The position numbers and the translations under genes were made by a program. Below the pieces are notes generated by a model, which searched no databases, had not been told where the DNA came from, and was given only the letters and a program-made list of their open reading frames with translations. This document shows, piece by piece, positions 45,018 to 54,356 of a stretch of DNA of 64,000 nucleotides (positions within the stretch are counted from its first letter, which is position 1; each line of letters opens with the position of its first letter). This DNA is from Chitinophagaceae bacterium (GTDB lineage: Bacteria > Bacteroidota > Bacteroidia > Chitinophagales > Chitinophagaceae): the NCBI GenBank assembly GCA_947456805.1, contig CANGTN010000006.1:1-64000 (forward strand), given 5' to 3'.

Positions 45018-45318
45018 CTCTTAAACGACTATATGTTTTTATTTCTTTATAAAAAAGAACTCCCCAATAAGTAGCAAGTACAGGAAATGAAATAAAACTT
45101 CCCATATTGTATGCAAATGCCTCTTCAAATTCAAAGTGAATTAGATGCATGCATGCTCTTGTGAGTCCACAGGCATAACATTCCGTACTAAAAAGTAATT
45201 TTGATATACAAAGTGATTGACCATTATCGAAAAAATTAGCCGGAAGGCATAATAAAACGATAGGAACCACTGTTAAAAAAAATAATTTTAAGTATGAAAT
45301 TACTATCCTTTTTTTCAT
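45004..45318 (-). CDS. DUF2752 membrane protein
   Basis: 104 residues, two or three membrane segments. CYACGLTRACMHL is the DUF2752 signature (CxxCGxTRA). Function unknown. It follows a TM2-domain gene by 16 bp on the same strand, a pairing seen in Bacteroidota. Confidence 0.85.
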   Translation of the reverse strand: MKKRIVISYLKLFFLTVVPIVLLCLPANFFDNGQSLCISKLLFSTECYACGLTRACMHLIHFEFEEAFAYNMGSFISFPVLATYWGVLFYKEIKTYSRLRENFS

Positions 45319-45334
45319 AAATTAATAAAATGGA

Positions 45335-45844
45335 TTAAAGTTTTGAACCATATTCTCCATCTTTTGGCTTAAGATCTCCTGTAATAATTCTTATAAAATC
45401 AATCAATGCCCAAATTCCACATCCGCCTAGTGTCAATAATTGAACAACACCTTGCCATGTGTAGCCTAAATAAAATCTATGAATTCCTAAACCTCCAAGA
45501 AAGAAAGCTAAAAGCAAAGCAATTAATTGAGATTTTCCATCTCCACCAGCAGACTTTTTATCCATGAATTTATTAGAAATCTTCTTACCAAAAAGTTTAA
45601 GTGCTACTTTTTCTTTGAATGATAATTTTTCACCTTTCGCTGTAGCCACAACTTCTGAAAGTTCCTTGTTTGAAAGTTTTCCATCTTTTGAAAAATTATC
45701 ATACTTTTCATACGCAGCATCCATATTGAATTTTTTAATTGTTTCAATTTTGGATTTGTCGTACCCATTAGATGGTACTGCCGAAGTTAAAGTGATTACC
45801 AAGGCAAAAAGGGAGATCCCTGCAAAAATTTTTTTTAATTTCAT
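45335..45844 (-). CDS. TM2 domain membrane protein
   Basis: 169 residues from the Met at 45844 (MKLKKIFAG), where a signal peptide begins; the 34 residues upstream look non-coding. The TM2 domain sits near the C-terminus: LLLAFFLGGLGIHRFYLGYTWQG and GGCGIWALIDFIRI. The central part is Lys-rich. Function unknown. Confidence 0.85.
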   Translation of the reverse strand: MKLKKIFAGISLFALVITLTSAVPSNGYDKSKIETIKKFNMDAAYEKYDNFSKDGKLSNKELSEVVATAKGEKLSFKEKVALKLFGKKISNKFMDKKSAGGDGKSQLIALLLAFFLGGLGIHRFYLGYTWQGVVQLLTLGGCGIWALIDFIRIITGDLKPKDGEYGSKL

Positions 45845-46110
45845 AATCAAGTTTTGATTTTTATTTTCCCTACTCATATGGCTTTTCAGAATACGCCCCG
45901 TTTGAATGGTTTCTGGTCTCCATTTATTAATAATTAATAATAGCAATTTTAATAAATATTATTTAAAAAAAGAAAAAAATTTGCTATGTGTGTATAAAGT
46001 ATTTTTAAACTAGATTTTACAGATGAAGTGTGTACGTAAATTAAAAAATGTTGTTTCGGTTTGTAAAATTCTTAAGATTATAAGTCTAAAAGAATTCAGG
46101 AGTTTGTTTT

Positions 46111-46749
46111 TTACTCCTTATTTGGTTGCGGTATAAAACGCAAATATGGCTTTACAATTGTAACTCCTTTTGGAAATTTTTCAATGGCATCTTCTGTGCT
46201 GATTGCGGGTGCTACAATTACATCTTCACCTTGCTTCCAGTCTGCAGGTGTTGCAACACTGTAACTTGAGGTTAGTTGCAACGAATCGACTACACGAAGT
46301 ATTTCAAAAAAATTTCTTCCGGTAGAAGCAGGATAAACAATCATCAGTTTTATTTTTTTGTCGGGATCAATGATGAACAACGAACGAACGGTATGTGTTT
46401 CCGATGAATTGGGATGAATCATATCATACAATGTAGCTACTGCTTTTTTTTCATCAGCAACAATGGGAAAATTTACAGTGACTTGTTGTGTTTCGTTGAT
46501 GTCCTTAATCCAATTTTGATGGCTTTCAATATCATCTACACTTACTGCAAGAGCTTTTACATTTCTACTGGCAAATGATTCTTGCAGTAAAGCTGTTTTA
46601 CCTAATTCAGTTGTACAAACGGGTGTGAAATCTGCGGGATGTGAAAATAAAATTCCCCAGCTATTTCCAAGATATGTGTAGAAATCAATGAATCCCAAAG
46701 TAGTATCCGCCTGAAAGTTGGGAGCTATATCACCTAATCGTAAACCCAT
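46111..46749 (-). CDS. 1-Cys peroxiredoxin (Prx6 type)
   Basis: 212 residues. HPADFTPVCTTELGK holds the peroxidatic Cys near 47. The C-terminal extension (KLMIVYPASTGRNFFEILRVVDSLQL) is typical of Prx6. It reduces peroxides with a different reductant from the Bcp enzyme. Monocistronic. Confidence 0.94.
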   Translation of the reverse strand: MGLRLGDIAPNFQADTTLGFIDFYTYLGNSWGILFSHPADFTPVCTTELGKTALLQESFASRNVKALAVSVDDIESHQNWIKDINETQQVTVNFPIVADEKKAVATLYDMIHPNSSETHTVRSLFIIDPDKKIKLMIVYPASTGRNFFEILRVVDSLQLTSSYSVATPADWKQGEDVIVAPAISTEDAIEKFPKGVTIVKPYLRFIPQPNKE

Positions 46750-46833
46750 AAGAATTTATTTTTGGGGTTAAAAAAATCTGGATCAACTTACTGAATTCCT
46801 AATCCTCTTTAAACTTCTTCAACCTTTCCAACC

Positions 46834-49188
46834 TCACACCACAATTCTCAACTTGGCATAATTCAGCATAATTTTTTTTTCGCCATTGTTCTCAAAGTCA
46901 ATGGTAGCAATAGGATTGTGTGCAGAGCCTTCCATTTTTTTCACAATACCAAATCCAAATTTTTGATGCTCTACTTTTTGACCTTCTTGCAAATCGCTTG
47001 TATCACTTGGTTCAAAGTTGCTTGATGGAATATGATTAACCACTTTTTGTACGGGAGGCACTTGCGCTAAAAATACAGGCTTTGATTCTTTTTTAGAAGG
47101 CGGTGCTCCATATTTTTTTTCTGTATATGCATTGTCGTTGTAATCATTGCCACCAGAGCCTTTTTGCAATCGCTGAAATGCCGAACCCATATTGCTGAAA
47201 CCTTGATTTTTGGCTCCGCCACCAGCATAACTTTTATCTAAATATTGCTCAGGCATTTCATCTAAAAATCTACTTGGTTCATTTTGTACCAAACTCCCAA
47301 AACGATAACGGGCATTGGCATAAGTAAGCCATAACATTTTTTTGGCACGGGTAACAGCCACGTAAAATAATCTGCGTTCTTCTTCTAATTCTTCTCTTGT
47401 GTTTATGCTCATTGCATTTGGAAACAAAGTTTCTTCGATTCCTCCAACAAACACACAACTAAACTCCAGACCCTTTGCAGCATGGATGGTCATTAGTTTT
47501 ACAGCATCTGTATTTTCTTTGTCATTGTCTGTATCGGTGAGCAAAGTAATTTGTTGCAAGTAAGCTCCTAAGTTTTTACTAACGAGTTCTCCATCTTCAT
47601 TATCAGGGCTTTCGGTCCACTCTTTAATAGAGTTCAACAATTCCTGAATATTTTCATAACGAGCTAAACCTTCGGTAGTTTTATCATTAAATAATTCTTT
47701 TACAATATTGGTATGCTTGCCCACTTGTACCGCTACATCGTAAGCATTTTTATCGGTGAGCAAACTTTGAAAATAACGGTTCATGGTAACAAAATTCTGC
47801 AACGCTTCCAAAGTGCCTGCTTTAAAGCCAAACTCTCCTGCACGTTGTATTACATCGTACATTGTGATGCTTTGTTCGTTGGCAATGATTACTAATTTTT
47901 CTATTGTTGTTTTACCAATTCCACGGGCGGGATAATTGATAATTCTTTTCAGTGCTTCTTCATCTTTGGTATTTACAATCAAGCGTAAATAAGCAATTAA
48001 ATCTTTTACTTCTTTGCGTTGATAAAAGCTCAATCCGCCATAAATTTTATAAGGAATCCCTTGTCGTCGAAGGCTTTCTTCATATGCCCGGCTTTGTGCA
48101 TTCGTTCTATATAAAATAGCAAATTCGTTGTTATGAAAATGATTGCGTAATTGTTGTTCTTTGATGGTATCGGCAACAAATTTTCCTTCTTCATTGTCCG
48201 TCATGGTACGCACCACTTTTATCTTTTCACCAGGTTCATTTTCTGTCCACAATTCTTTTGGCAATTGCCCTTTGTTGTTACCAATTACTTCATTGGCAAC
48301 ATTTAAAATACTTTTTGTACTTCTGTAGTTTTGTTCCAGCTTTACCACTTTTACATCATCATAATCTTTTTGAAACTGTAAAATGTTTTCAATCGTCGCA
48401 CCTCTGAAACTATAAATACTTTGTGCATCATCACCTACTACACAAATATTTTCATGAACGGCAGATAAAAGTTTTGTAATCTGGTATTGAACGGCATTGG
48501 TATCTTGATATTCATCAATTAATACGTACTTAAACTTGTGTTGGTATTTTACCAATGCTTCATTGTGATGCTTTAAAAGTTCATACATTTTAAACAACAA
48601 ATCATCAAAATCCATTGCTCCGTTTTTAAAACAACGAGCAGCATAAGCAGCATAAATCTGAGCAATTGCAGGTCTGTTAGCCCGCATATCATCTTGTTGA
48701 ATGTAATAATCCGTTGCATATTCTGCAGCACTTACCAAAGCATTTTTTGCACCTGAAATTCTGTTGTACACTACGTTTGGTTTGTAGTGTTTATCATCCA
48801 GATTCAATTCATTGATTACCGTTTTCAGTACACTTTTGGTATCATCTGAATCATAAATGGTAAAGTTGCTGGGATAGCCCAAACGATTGGCTTCTGCTCT
48901 TAAAATTCTTGCAAAAACACTGTGAAAAGTTCCAATGTATAAATTCCTTGCTTCATTATTACCCAATATTTTTTCAATACGTTCCTTCATTTCGGCAGCA
49001 GCTTTATTAGTAAAAGTGAGTGCCAAAATATTAAATGAATCTACTCCATGCGCCATTAAGTTAGCTATACGTGTAGTTAAAACTTTTGTCTTACCGCTTC
49101 CTGCACCGGCAATAATCATCAATGGCCCGTTTATATGTGTTACAGCTTCTTTTTGCTGTTCATTTAATCCACTTAAAATATCAATCAT
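46834..49188 (-). CDS. UvrD/PcrA-type DNA helicase
   Basis: 784 residues of superfamily 1A. Walker A is IAGAGSGKTKVL, motif II is LIDEYQDTN, motif VI is FYVAVTRAK. Unwinds DNA 3' to 5' in repair and replication. The C-terminal Tudor-like region (GQKVEHQKFGFGIV) is present, as in PcrA. Confidence 0.95.
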   Translation of the reverse strand: MIDILSGLNEQQKEAVTHINGPLMIIAGAGSGKTKVLTTRIANLMAHGVDSFNILALTFTNKAAAEMKERIEKILGNNEARNLYIGTFHSVFARILRAEANRLGYPSNFTIYDSDDTKSVLKTVINELNLDDKHYKPNVVYNRISGAKNALVSAAEYATDYYIQQDDMRANRPAIAQIYAAYAARCFKNGAMDFDDLLFKMYELLKHHNEALVKYQHKFKYVLIDEYQDTNAVQYQITKLLSAVHENICVVGDDAQSIYSFRGATIENILQFQKDYDDVKVVKLEQNYRSTKSILNVANEVIGNNKGQLPKELWTENEPGEKIKVVRTMTDNEEGKFVADTIKEQQLRNHFHNNEFAILYRTNAQSRAYEESLRRQGIPYKIYGGLSFYQRKEVKDLIAYLRLIVNTKDEEALKRIINYPARGIGKTTIEKLVIIANEQSITMYDVIQRAGEFGFKAGTLEALQNFVTMNRYFQSLLTDKNAYDVAVQVGKHTNIVKELFNDKTTEGLARYENIQELLNSIKEWTESPDNEDGELVSKNLGAYLQQITLLTDTDNDKENTDAVKLMTIHAAKGLEFSCVFVGGIEETLFPNAMSINTREELEEERRLFYVAVTRAKKMLWLTYANARYRFGSLVQNEPSRFLDEMPEQYLDKSYAGGGAKNQGFSNMGSAFQRLQKGSGGNDYNDNAYTEKKYGAPPSKKESKPVFLAQVPPVQKVVNHIPSSNFEPSDTSDLQEGQKVEHQKFGFGIVKKMEGSAHNPIATIDFENNGEKKIMLNYAKLRIVV

Positions 49189-49259
49189 GGGTGCAATTTA
49201 AGATAGTACAACTTCAAAAATCAGGTAGTGAATAAGTTCATCAAAATACTGGTGCTTTT

Positions 49260-49562
49260 CTACCATTTATCTTCATTAGAATCGGTATCATCAAACCTAA
49301 AATGCTTGCGGGAATCGATTTTTTCTTTTTGTCGTTCAATAATTGCATTGACGATTATTTCTCCTGCATCGGTAGTAGATTTATTATCTAGTAACTCTTT
49401 GATTTTTTGTTCACTAACATCAATACGATACAATAAATAGACCAACTTTTCAAAATCTGTGTCTATTAAAAAACGGATATAATCTACAAACTGCTGATGC
49501 CAGTCTGAAGCCAATATAATGCCCGCTTCTTTTTCAATTCCTGATTTTATTAAATCTTCCAT
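49260..49562 (-). CDS. Conserved hypothetical protein
   Basis: 100 residues, acidic and helical, from the Met at 49562 (MEDLIKSGIEKEAGIIL). Upstream residues in the longer frame overlap the TIGR02757 gene and were dropped. It is 4 bp after that gene, so the two are probably coupled. Not recognised. Confidence 0.6.
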   Translation of the reverse strand: MEDLIKSGIEKEAGIILASDWHQQFVDYIRFLIDTDFEKLVYLLYRIDVSEQKIKELLDNKSTTDAGEIIVNAIIERQKEKIDSRKHFRFDDTDSNEDKW

Positions 49563-49566
49563 ATTG

Positions 49567-50361
49567 CTAAATATACTTTTCAACAACGCCCAAACCAAAT
49601 AATGCAAAATCATATTTCACCGGATCTGTTGCATCTAATTGTTTTAAACATTGGGTTAATTCAATTGCTGCTTGCCAATCAGTTTGTGTTCTTTGCAATA
49701 ATCCAAACCGTTTTGCAACTCTTGAAACGTGCACATCAATCGGACAGATTAATTGGCTGGGTTGTATGTTTTTCCAGATACCAAAATCTACTCCGCAATT
49801 GTCTTTCCGTACCATCCAGCGTAAATACATGTTCAATCTTTTGCAGGCAGATTTTTTAAATGGAGCTGCAATGTGTTTTTGTGTTCGGGTTGGATAATCT
49901 TCAAAAAATTCAGCATTGAAAACATAATGATAAAATCCATTCAATCCTCGCTCAATATTTTCATCATTGGGTTGTAGCCATTTACTGAAAGCTGTTTCCA
50001 AACTTTTTTCAGACTGTTTATAATAATGAAAATGTAAAAAATCCAGCAAATGCAACAGATCGGTAGCATTGAAAGTTCGATGTACAAATTTCATTAGTGG
50101 AATATAATCTTTGCCATTATCATTTTTGTTTGTGATAAAATCGTACGGAGCATTATCCATTAAATTCATCAAATGGTTACAAGAATTAATGATCGATTTA
50201 CGATTTCCCCAAGCCAGTAAAGCCGCAAAAAATCCAGCAATTTCAATGTCTTGCTGTTTTTTAAATTTATGCGGAATACAAATAGGATCATCTGCAATAA
50301 AATTGGGATGATTATATAAAAAGACCTTGCTAGTTAAAAATTCTGAAAGATTATTTTCCAT
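49567..50361 (-). CDS. TIGR02757 family protein
   Basis: 264 residues. FFAALLAWGNRKSI, HFHYYK, PIDVHVSRVAKRFGLL and YDFALFGLGV match TIGR02757 (DUF2400), which resembles the HhH DNA-glycosylase fold and is common in Bacteroidota. Function unknown. Confidence 0.86.
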   Translation of the reverse strand: MENNLSEFLTSKVFLYNHPNFIADDPICIPHKFKKQQDIEIAGFFAALLAWGNRKSIINSCNHLMNLMDNAPYDFITNKNDNGKDYIPLMKFVHRTFNATDLLHLLDFLHFHYYKQSEKSLETAFSKWLQPNDENIERGLNGFYHYVFNAEFFEDYPTRTQKHIAAPFKKSACKRLNMYLRWMVRKDNCGVDFGIWKNIQPSQLICPIDVHVSRVAKRFGLLQRTQTDWQAAIELTQCLKQLDATDPVKYDFALFGLGVVEKYI

Positions 50362-50432
50362 TTTTTCAAAATACGCAGCACTAAAAAAATGAATAGTGGC
50401 TGCTATTAAAGATAATTATTTAATATTGAACT

Positions 50433-50912
50433 ATGGATAATAACATGCTTACGATTCAAAAGTTTTACAATGCATTTCAACAAAATGATTTTACTGTAAT
50501 GAATAGTTGTTATGCAGATGATATTCCTTTTAATGATCCTGTTTTTGGTTTGTTGATTGGCAACGAAACAAAAGCAATGTGGCAAATGTTGTGTACGAGT
50601 GCTAAAGATTTTTCTTTACAATTCAGTAACATCAAAACTGATGATGGTGAATATTATACTTGCGACTGGACAGCTTCTTATCTTTTTTCAGCTACAAATA
50701 GAAGGGTTATCAATAAATGCAAAGCTTATATGCGCATGAAAGATGGTGTTATTATTGAACATTCAGATGCCTTTAATTATTATCGCTGGTGCAGGCAGGC
50801 ATTGGGTTTGATGGGATTGGTTTTTGGCTGGACCGGATTCATGCACAACAAAGTAAATAAAAAAGCAAAGCAGCGTCTGATGCATTTTATGAACCAAAAT
50901 AATATTGCTTAA
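50433..50912 (+). CDS. NTF2-like (SnoaL-type) protein
   Basis: 159 residues. FYNAFQQNDFTVMNSCYADD and the later beta strands are typical of the NTF2-like superfamily, small enzymes or binding proteins. Substrate unknown. It converges on the DUF1801 gene with 12 bp between the stops. Confidence 0.85.
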   Translation: MDNNMLTIQKFYNAFQQNDFTVMNSCYADDIPFNDPVFGLLIGNETKAMWQMLCTSAKDFSLQFSNIKTDDGEYYTCDWTASYLFSATNRRVINKCKAYMRMKDGVIIEHSDAFNYYRWCRQALGLMGLVFGWTGFMHNKVNKKAKQRLMHFMNQNNIA

Positions 50913-50924
50913 CGGGCAGCCATT

Positions 50925-51386
50925 TTATTTTGATTTGGCAACAAAACTTTTTTCATAACATGTAACCCAATCTGTAACACTCATTTTTTCGGCTAATTGT
51001 TTAAATAGTTCGTAAGGAATGGTTTCAGGTTTTTTAAAGCGAATACAACTTTTTCCCATGTCCAATTTTGCAGAAGTATGTTTGGGATATTCATCTGTAA
51101 ACCATTGTAGTAAATCAGGATTTGCATAAATACCCATATGATACACCGCAATGAAATTTTTTTGTGCAGCAATATTGATGAAAGGCAATGCCTGATTGGG
51201 TTTGCAATGATATCCTTTAGGATAAATACTAAGCGGCACTATATAACCAATCATGCCATAACACATTGCTTCTTCAAATCCCTTGGGTAAGTTTTTTCTG
51301 AAAATAGAACAAAGTTTTTCAACTGCATTTCTTTTGTCGTCAGGAATTGTTTCTAAATATGCTTGAATGCTTGCTGCTGCTGACAT
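50925..51386 (-). CDS. DUF1801 (YdhG-like) protein
   Basis: 153 residues from the Met at 51386 (MSAAASIQAYLETIPDDKR). EAMCYGMIGYIVP and the segment with AKLDMGKSCIRFK match DUF1801. The longer frame adds 16 residues that I reject. Function unknown. Confidence 0.82.
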   Translation of the reverse strand: MSAAASIQAYLETIPDDKRNAVEKLCSIFRKNLPKGFEEAMCYGMIGYIVPLSIYPKGYHCKPNQALPFINIAAQKNFIAVYHMGIYANPDLLQWFTDEYPKHTSAKLDMGKSCIRFKKPETIPYELFKQLAEKMSVTDWVTCYEKSFVAKSK

Positions 51387-51438
51387 TATATCAAAGTATT
51401 TTATACGAGCATAAAAATATAAATTAATACCCAATAGT

Positions 51439-51446
51439 TACATTTG
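51439..51446 (+). promoter_or_regulatory. -7 box TACATTTG of the aguB-aguA unit
   Basis: It overlaps a TTG at 51444, so the true start is the ATG at 51465, 18 bp downstream. Confidence 0.6.
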
Positions 51447-51464
51447 CAACTTAATTATATCATT

Positions 51465-52343
51465 ATGAGTAAAGTTCAAATAGGATTGGTGCAGATGAGC
51501 TGTTCCGCAGACAAGAGCGACAACATGCAAAAAGCCATTGTTAAAATAAAGGATGCTGCTGCAAAAGGTGCTCAGATTGTTTGTTTGCAGGAGTTGTTTA
51601 CTTCTTTGTATTTCTGTGATGTAGAAGATTATGATAATTTTAAATTAGCCGAATCAATTCCCGGTGCATCAACTGATGCATTAAGTGCTGTAGCAAAGGA
51701 ATTGGGCGTTGTAATCATTGCTTCTTTATTTGAAAAAAGAACCCAAGGACTTTACCATAATACCACAGCCGTAATAGATGCCGATGGAAATTATTTAGGC
51801 AAGTATCGCAAAATGCATATTCCTGATGACCCTGCTTATTACGAAAAATTTTATTTCACACCGGGTGATTTGGGCTACAAAGTATTCAAAACAAAATTTG
51901 CTACAATAGGTGTATTAATATGCTGGGATCAATGGTATCCGGAAGCAGCAAGAATTACAGCTTTAATGGGTGCAGAAATTTTATTTTATCCAACTGCAAT
52001 TGGATGGGCAACCGCACAAGATGACGCCACCAATACCGAACAATACAATGCCTGGCAAACAATACAACGCAGTCATGCAGTAGCAAATGGAGTGCATGTG
52101 GTAAGTGTCAATAGAGTTGGTTTGGAACAAAATGGATTAATGAAGTTTTGGGGCGGAAGTTTTGTATCAAATCCTTTTGGAAGTATTCTGTACAAGGCAT
52201 CACATGAGAATGAAGAAACTACTGTAGTGGAGATAGATACTGAAAAAACAGATCAATACAGAACTCATTGGCCATTTTTAAGAGACAGAAGAATTGACAG
52301 TTATCAGCCGATTACGAAGCGATTTATAGATGAGGAGAATTGA
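51465..52343 (+). CDS. aguB: N-carbamoylputrescine amidase
   Basis: 292 residues of the nitrilase superfamily with the Glu-Lys-Cys triad: LQELFTSLYF, YRKMHIPDDP and VLICWDQWYPEAAR (Cys near 153). It releases putrescine from N-carbamoylputrescine. It is 39 bp before aguA, so the pair is a polyamine operon. Confidence 0.95.
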   Translation: MSKVQIGLVQMSCSADKSDNMQKAIVKIKDAAAKGAQIVCLQELFTSLYFCDVEDYDNFKLAESIPGASTDALSAVAKELGVVIIASLFEKRTQGLYHNTTAVIDADGNYLGKYRKMHIPDDPAYYEKFYFTPGDLGYKVFKTKFATIGVLICWDQWYPEAARITALMGAEILFYPTAIGWATAQDDATNTEQYNAWQTIQRSHAVANGVHVVSVNRVGLEQNGLMKFWGGSFVSNPFGSILYKASHENEETTVVEIDTEKTDQYRTHWPFLRDRRIDSYQPITKRFIDEEN

Positions 52344-52382
52344 TGACTGCAGCACTTCGCAAATCTCTTAAATAAAAATTTT

Positions 52383-53495
52383 ATGAATAATAATAACGAA
52401 ATCACAAAAAACTCAAAACTTCCAGACCTCGGACTTTCTGACTTCAGCATTTCGGACTCCCCAAAAACACTTAGCTATTACTTTCCTGCAGAGTTTGCGC
52501 CACATGATGCAACTTGGTTAAGCTGGCCACACAAGGAAGCTTCCTGGCCCGGAAAAATTGATGCCATTTATCCATATTACAGCACGTTTGTAAAACATCT
52601 TGCTGAAAGCGAAAGGGTTTGTATCAATGTGAATGATGCTGCCATGCAACAATTTGCTCTGAATCATTTACAACAAGCAAATGTTGATGTTTCGAAAGTT
52701 GAATTTTTTATACATCCCACCAATGATGCATGGTGCAGAGATCATGGTCCGGCTTTTTTATTGCATCGTACCGAAAAAAAGAAAGCTATTGTAGATTGGG
52801 GTTACAATGCCTGGGGTGGAAAATATCCTCCGTTTGATTTAGATGATGTAATTCCAACTTTAATTGGAAAACATTACAATCTTCCGGTGTTTCATCCGGG
52901 AATTGTGATGGAAGGCGGCTCTGTAGAATTTAACGGAGCAGGTACTTTATTAACTTCTACAGCATGTTTGCTGAATGAAAATAGAAACCCACATTTGAAT
53001 CAGGCACAAATAGAACAATACCTTTTTCATTATTATGGCGTAGAACAAATATTATGGGTGGAAGAAGGAATTGTAGGAGATGATACCGATGGACATATAG
53101 ATGATACAGTAAGATTTGTGAATGCAGACACGGTGCTTACTGTGGTTGAACAAAATAAAAATGATGAAAATTATGGATTGCTACAACATAATTTAAAACA
53201 GCTGCAAGCCATGCGATTGTTGAATGGCAAGCAATTGAACATTGTAGAATTACCAATGCCGGATGCCGTGATTTATGAAGACCAAAGATTACCGGCTTCT
53301 TATGCCAACTTTTATATCAGCAATAAAAATGTAATTGTCCCAACATTTCGATGTGCAAAAGATGATGTTGCTTTACAAATGATACAATCTTGTTTTACAG
53401 ACAGAAAAGTAATTGGCATTGATTCTACGGAAATCATTTGGGGTTTGGGTAGTTTTCATTGCCTTAGCCAACAAGAGCCTTCCATTGTGTTGTAG
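52383..53495 (+). CDS. aguA: Agmatine deiminase
   Basis: 370 residues. The penta-beta-alpha fold shows WLSWPHKEASWPG, WCRDHGPAFL, EGGSVEFNG, GDDTDGHIDD and a C-terminal GSFHCLSQQEP with the catalytic Cys near 360. Converts agmatine to N-carbamoylputrescine, the substrate of AguB. Agmatine is usually made from arginine, whose pathway is also in this window. Confidence 0.95.
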   Translation: MNNNNEITKNSKLPDLGLSDFSISDSPKTLSYYFPAEFAPHDATWLSWPHKEASWPGKIDAIYPYYSTFVKHLAESERVCINVNDAAMQQFALNHLQQANVDVSKVEFFIHPTNDAWCRDHGPAFLLHRTEKKKAIVDWGYNAWGGKYPPFDLDDVIPTLIGKHYNLPVFHPGIVMEGGSVEFNGAGTLLTSTACLLNENRNPHLNQAQIEQYLFHYYGVEQILWVEEGIVGDDTDGHIDDTVRFVNADTVLTVVEQNKNDENYGLLQHNLKQLQAMRLLNGKQLNIVELPMPDAVIYEDQRLPASYANFYISNKNVIVPTFRCAKDDVALQMIQSCFTDRKVIGIDSTEIIWGLGSFHCLSQQEPSIVL

Positions 53496-53505
53496 CAATT
53501 TTCAC

Positions 53506-53535
53506 TTTGCTTATTCAAATGGCAGCCTATATTTG
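53506..53535 (+). promoter_or_regulatory. Promoter of the DUF5606 gene
   Basis: TTTG at 53506-53509, 18 bp spacing, then TATATTTG at 53528-53535; ATG at 53556. Confidence 0.6.
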
Positions 53536-53555
53536 CAGTCCTATAAAAACGAACA

Positions 53556-53975
53556 ATGGAATACAGTAAATTAATATCAGTTACAGGTTTGCCGGGTTTA
53601 TTTGAATTAGTAGCCAGCAAAACCGATGGTGCAATTGTAAAAAGTATAGAAGACGGTACTACCAAATTTGTGAGTAGCCGAATACATAATTTTTCGCATC
53701 TAGAGAGTATAGAAGTTTATACCATCAGAGAAAATGAAAATCTGGTAAAAGTTTTGCAGGCAATGGATGCAAGCAAAGAAAAATTACCTGATGAAAAAGA
53801 TGCAAAAGCAATAACGGCATATATGAAAAAAGTATATCCCGATATGGATTTTGACAGAGTGTATCCAAGCGATATGAAGAAAATGGTAAAATGGTTTGCT
53901 ATTTTAAAAGCACACAATGTTGAATTAAAAATTACCGAAGCTCCTGAAGAAGAAGGTGCCGATGAAGAATCATAA
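53556..53975 (+). CDS. DUF5606 family protein
   Basis: 139 residues. YSKLISVTGLPGLFELVASK and the following segments match DUF5606, found in Bacteroidota. C-terminus is very acidic. Function unknown. Confidence 0.85.
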   Translation: MEYSKLISVTGLPGLFELVASKTDGAIVKSIEDGTTKFVSSRIHNFSHLESIEVYTIRENENLVKVLQAMDASKEKLPDEKDAKAITAYMKKVYPDMDFDRVYPSDMKKMVKWFAILKAHNVELKITEAPEEEGADEES

Positions 53976-53996
53976 TTTTCTTTTTGAAAAATATAT

Positions 53997-54022
53997 AGCC
54001 ACTCTTTCAGGGTGGCTTTTTT
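53997..54022 (+). terminator. Terminator of the DUF5606 gene
   Basis: AGCCAC (53997-54002) pairs with GTGGCT (54012-54017) and a run of T follows. Confidence 0.85.
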
Positions 54023-54053
54023 ATTGCAAAAAATTAACAATCATATTTGATGA

Positions 54054-54219
54054 TTTATAACAATAATCTCCGCCTTGGTTCGTGGGGACACAAACCAATA
54101 TTTAAAAATCCTTATCTTTCAATGGTCAAATAAAAACACTTTCAATTATTTATTTTATAACAATAAACTTATATTTGAAAAATACACCGCTATGGTTCGT
54201 GAGGACAGGTACCATGGCG
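54054..54219 (+). repeat. Two degenerate structured repeats
   Basis: Each copy begins TTTATAACAATAA (54054 and 54154, 100 bp apart) and holds a hairpin with the conserved core GGTTCGTGRGGACA. Copy 1 pairs TTGGTT (54075-54080) with AACCAA (54093-54098) with an inner GTG/CAC and a GGGA loop. Copy 2 pairs CGCTATGGT (54188-54196) with ACCATGGCG (54211-54219). A short 63-codon frame across it is not called. Confidence 0.65.
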
Positions 54220-54356
54220 AGGAAAAATCAACCGGAGAATGGATTTGTATTTTTAGGAGTTATTAACAATAATGATCTTTAAAATCATCATAATTTAAGC
54301 TTTCACCTTATCGATATACAGAAAAGCAAATAATTGTTCATTAAATATTTCCCTTG

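Noticed and set aside
54075-54266. 63-codon frame across the structured repeats
   Set aside because: It is made up of the repeat hairpins and has no protein-like features.
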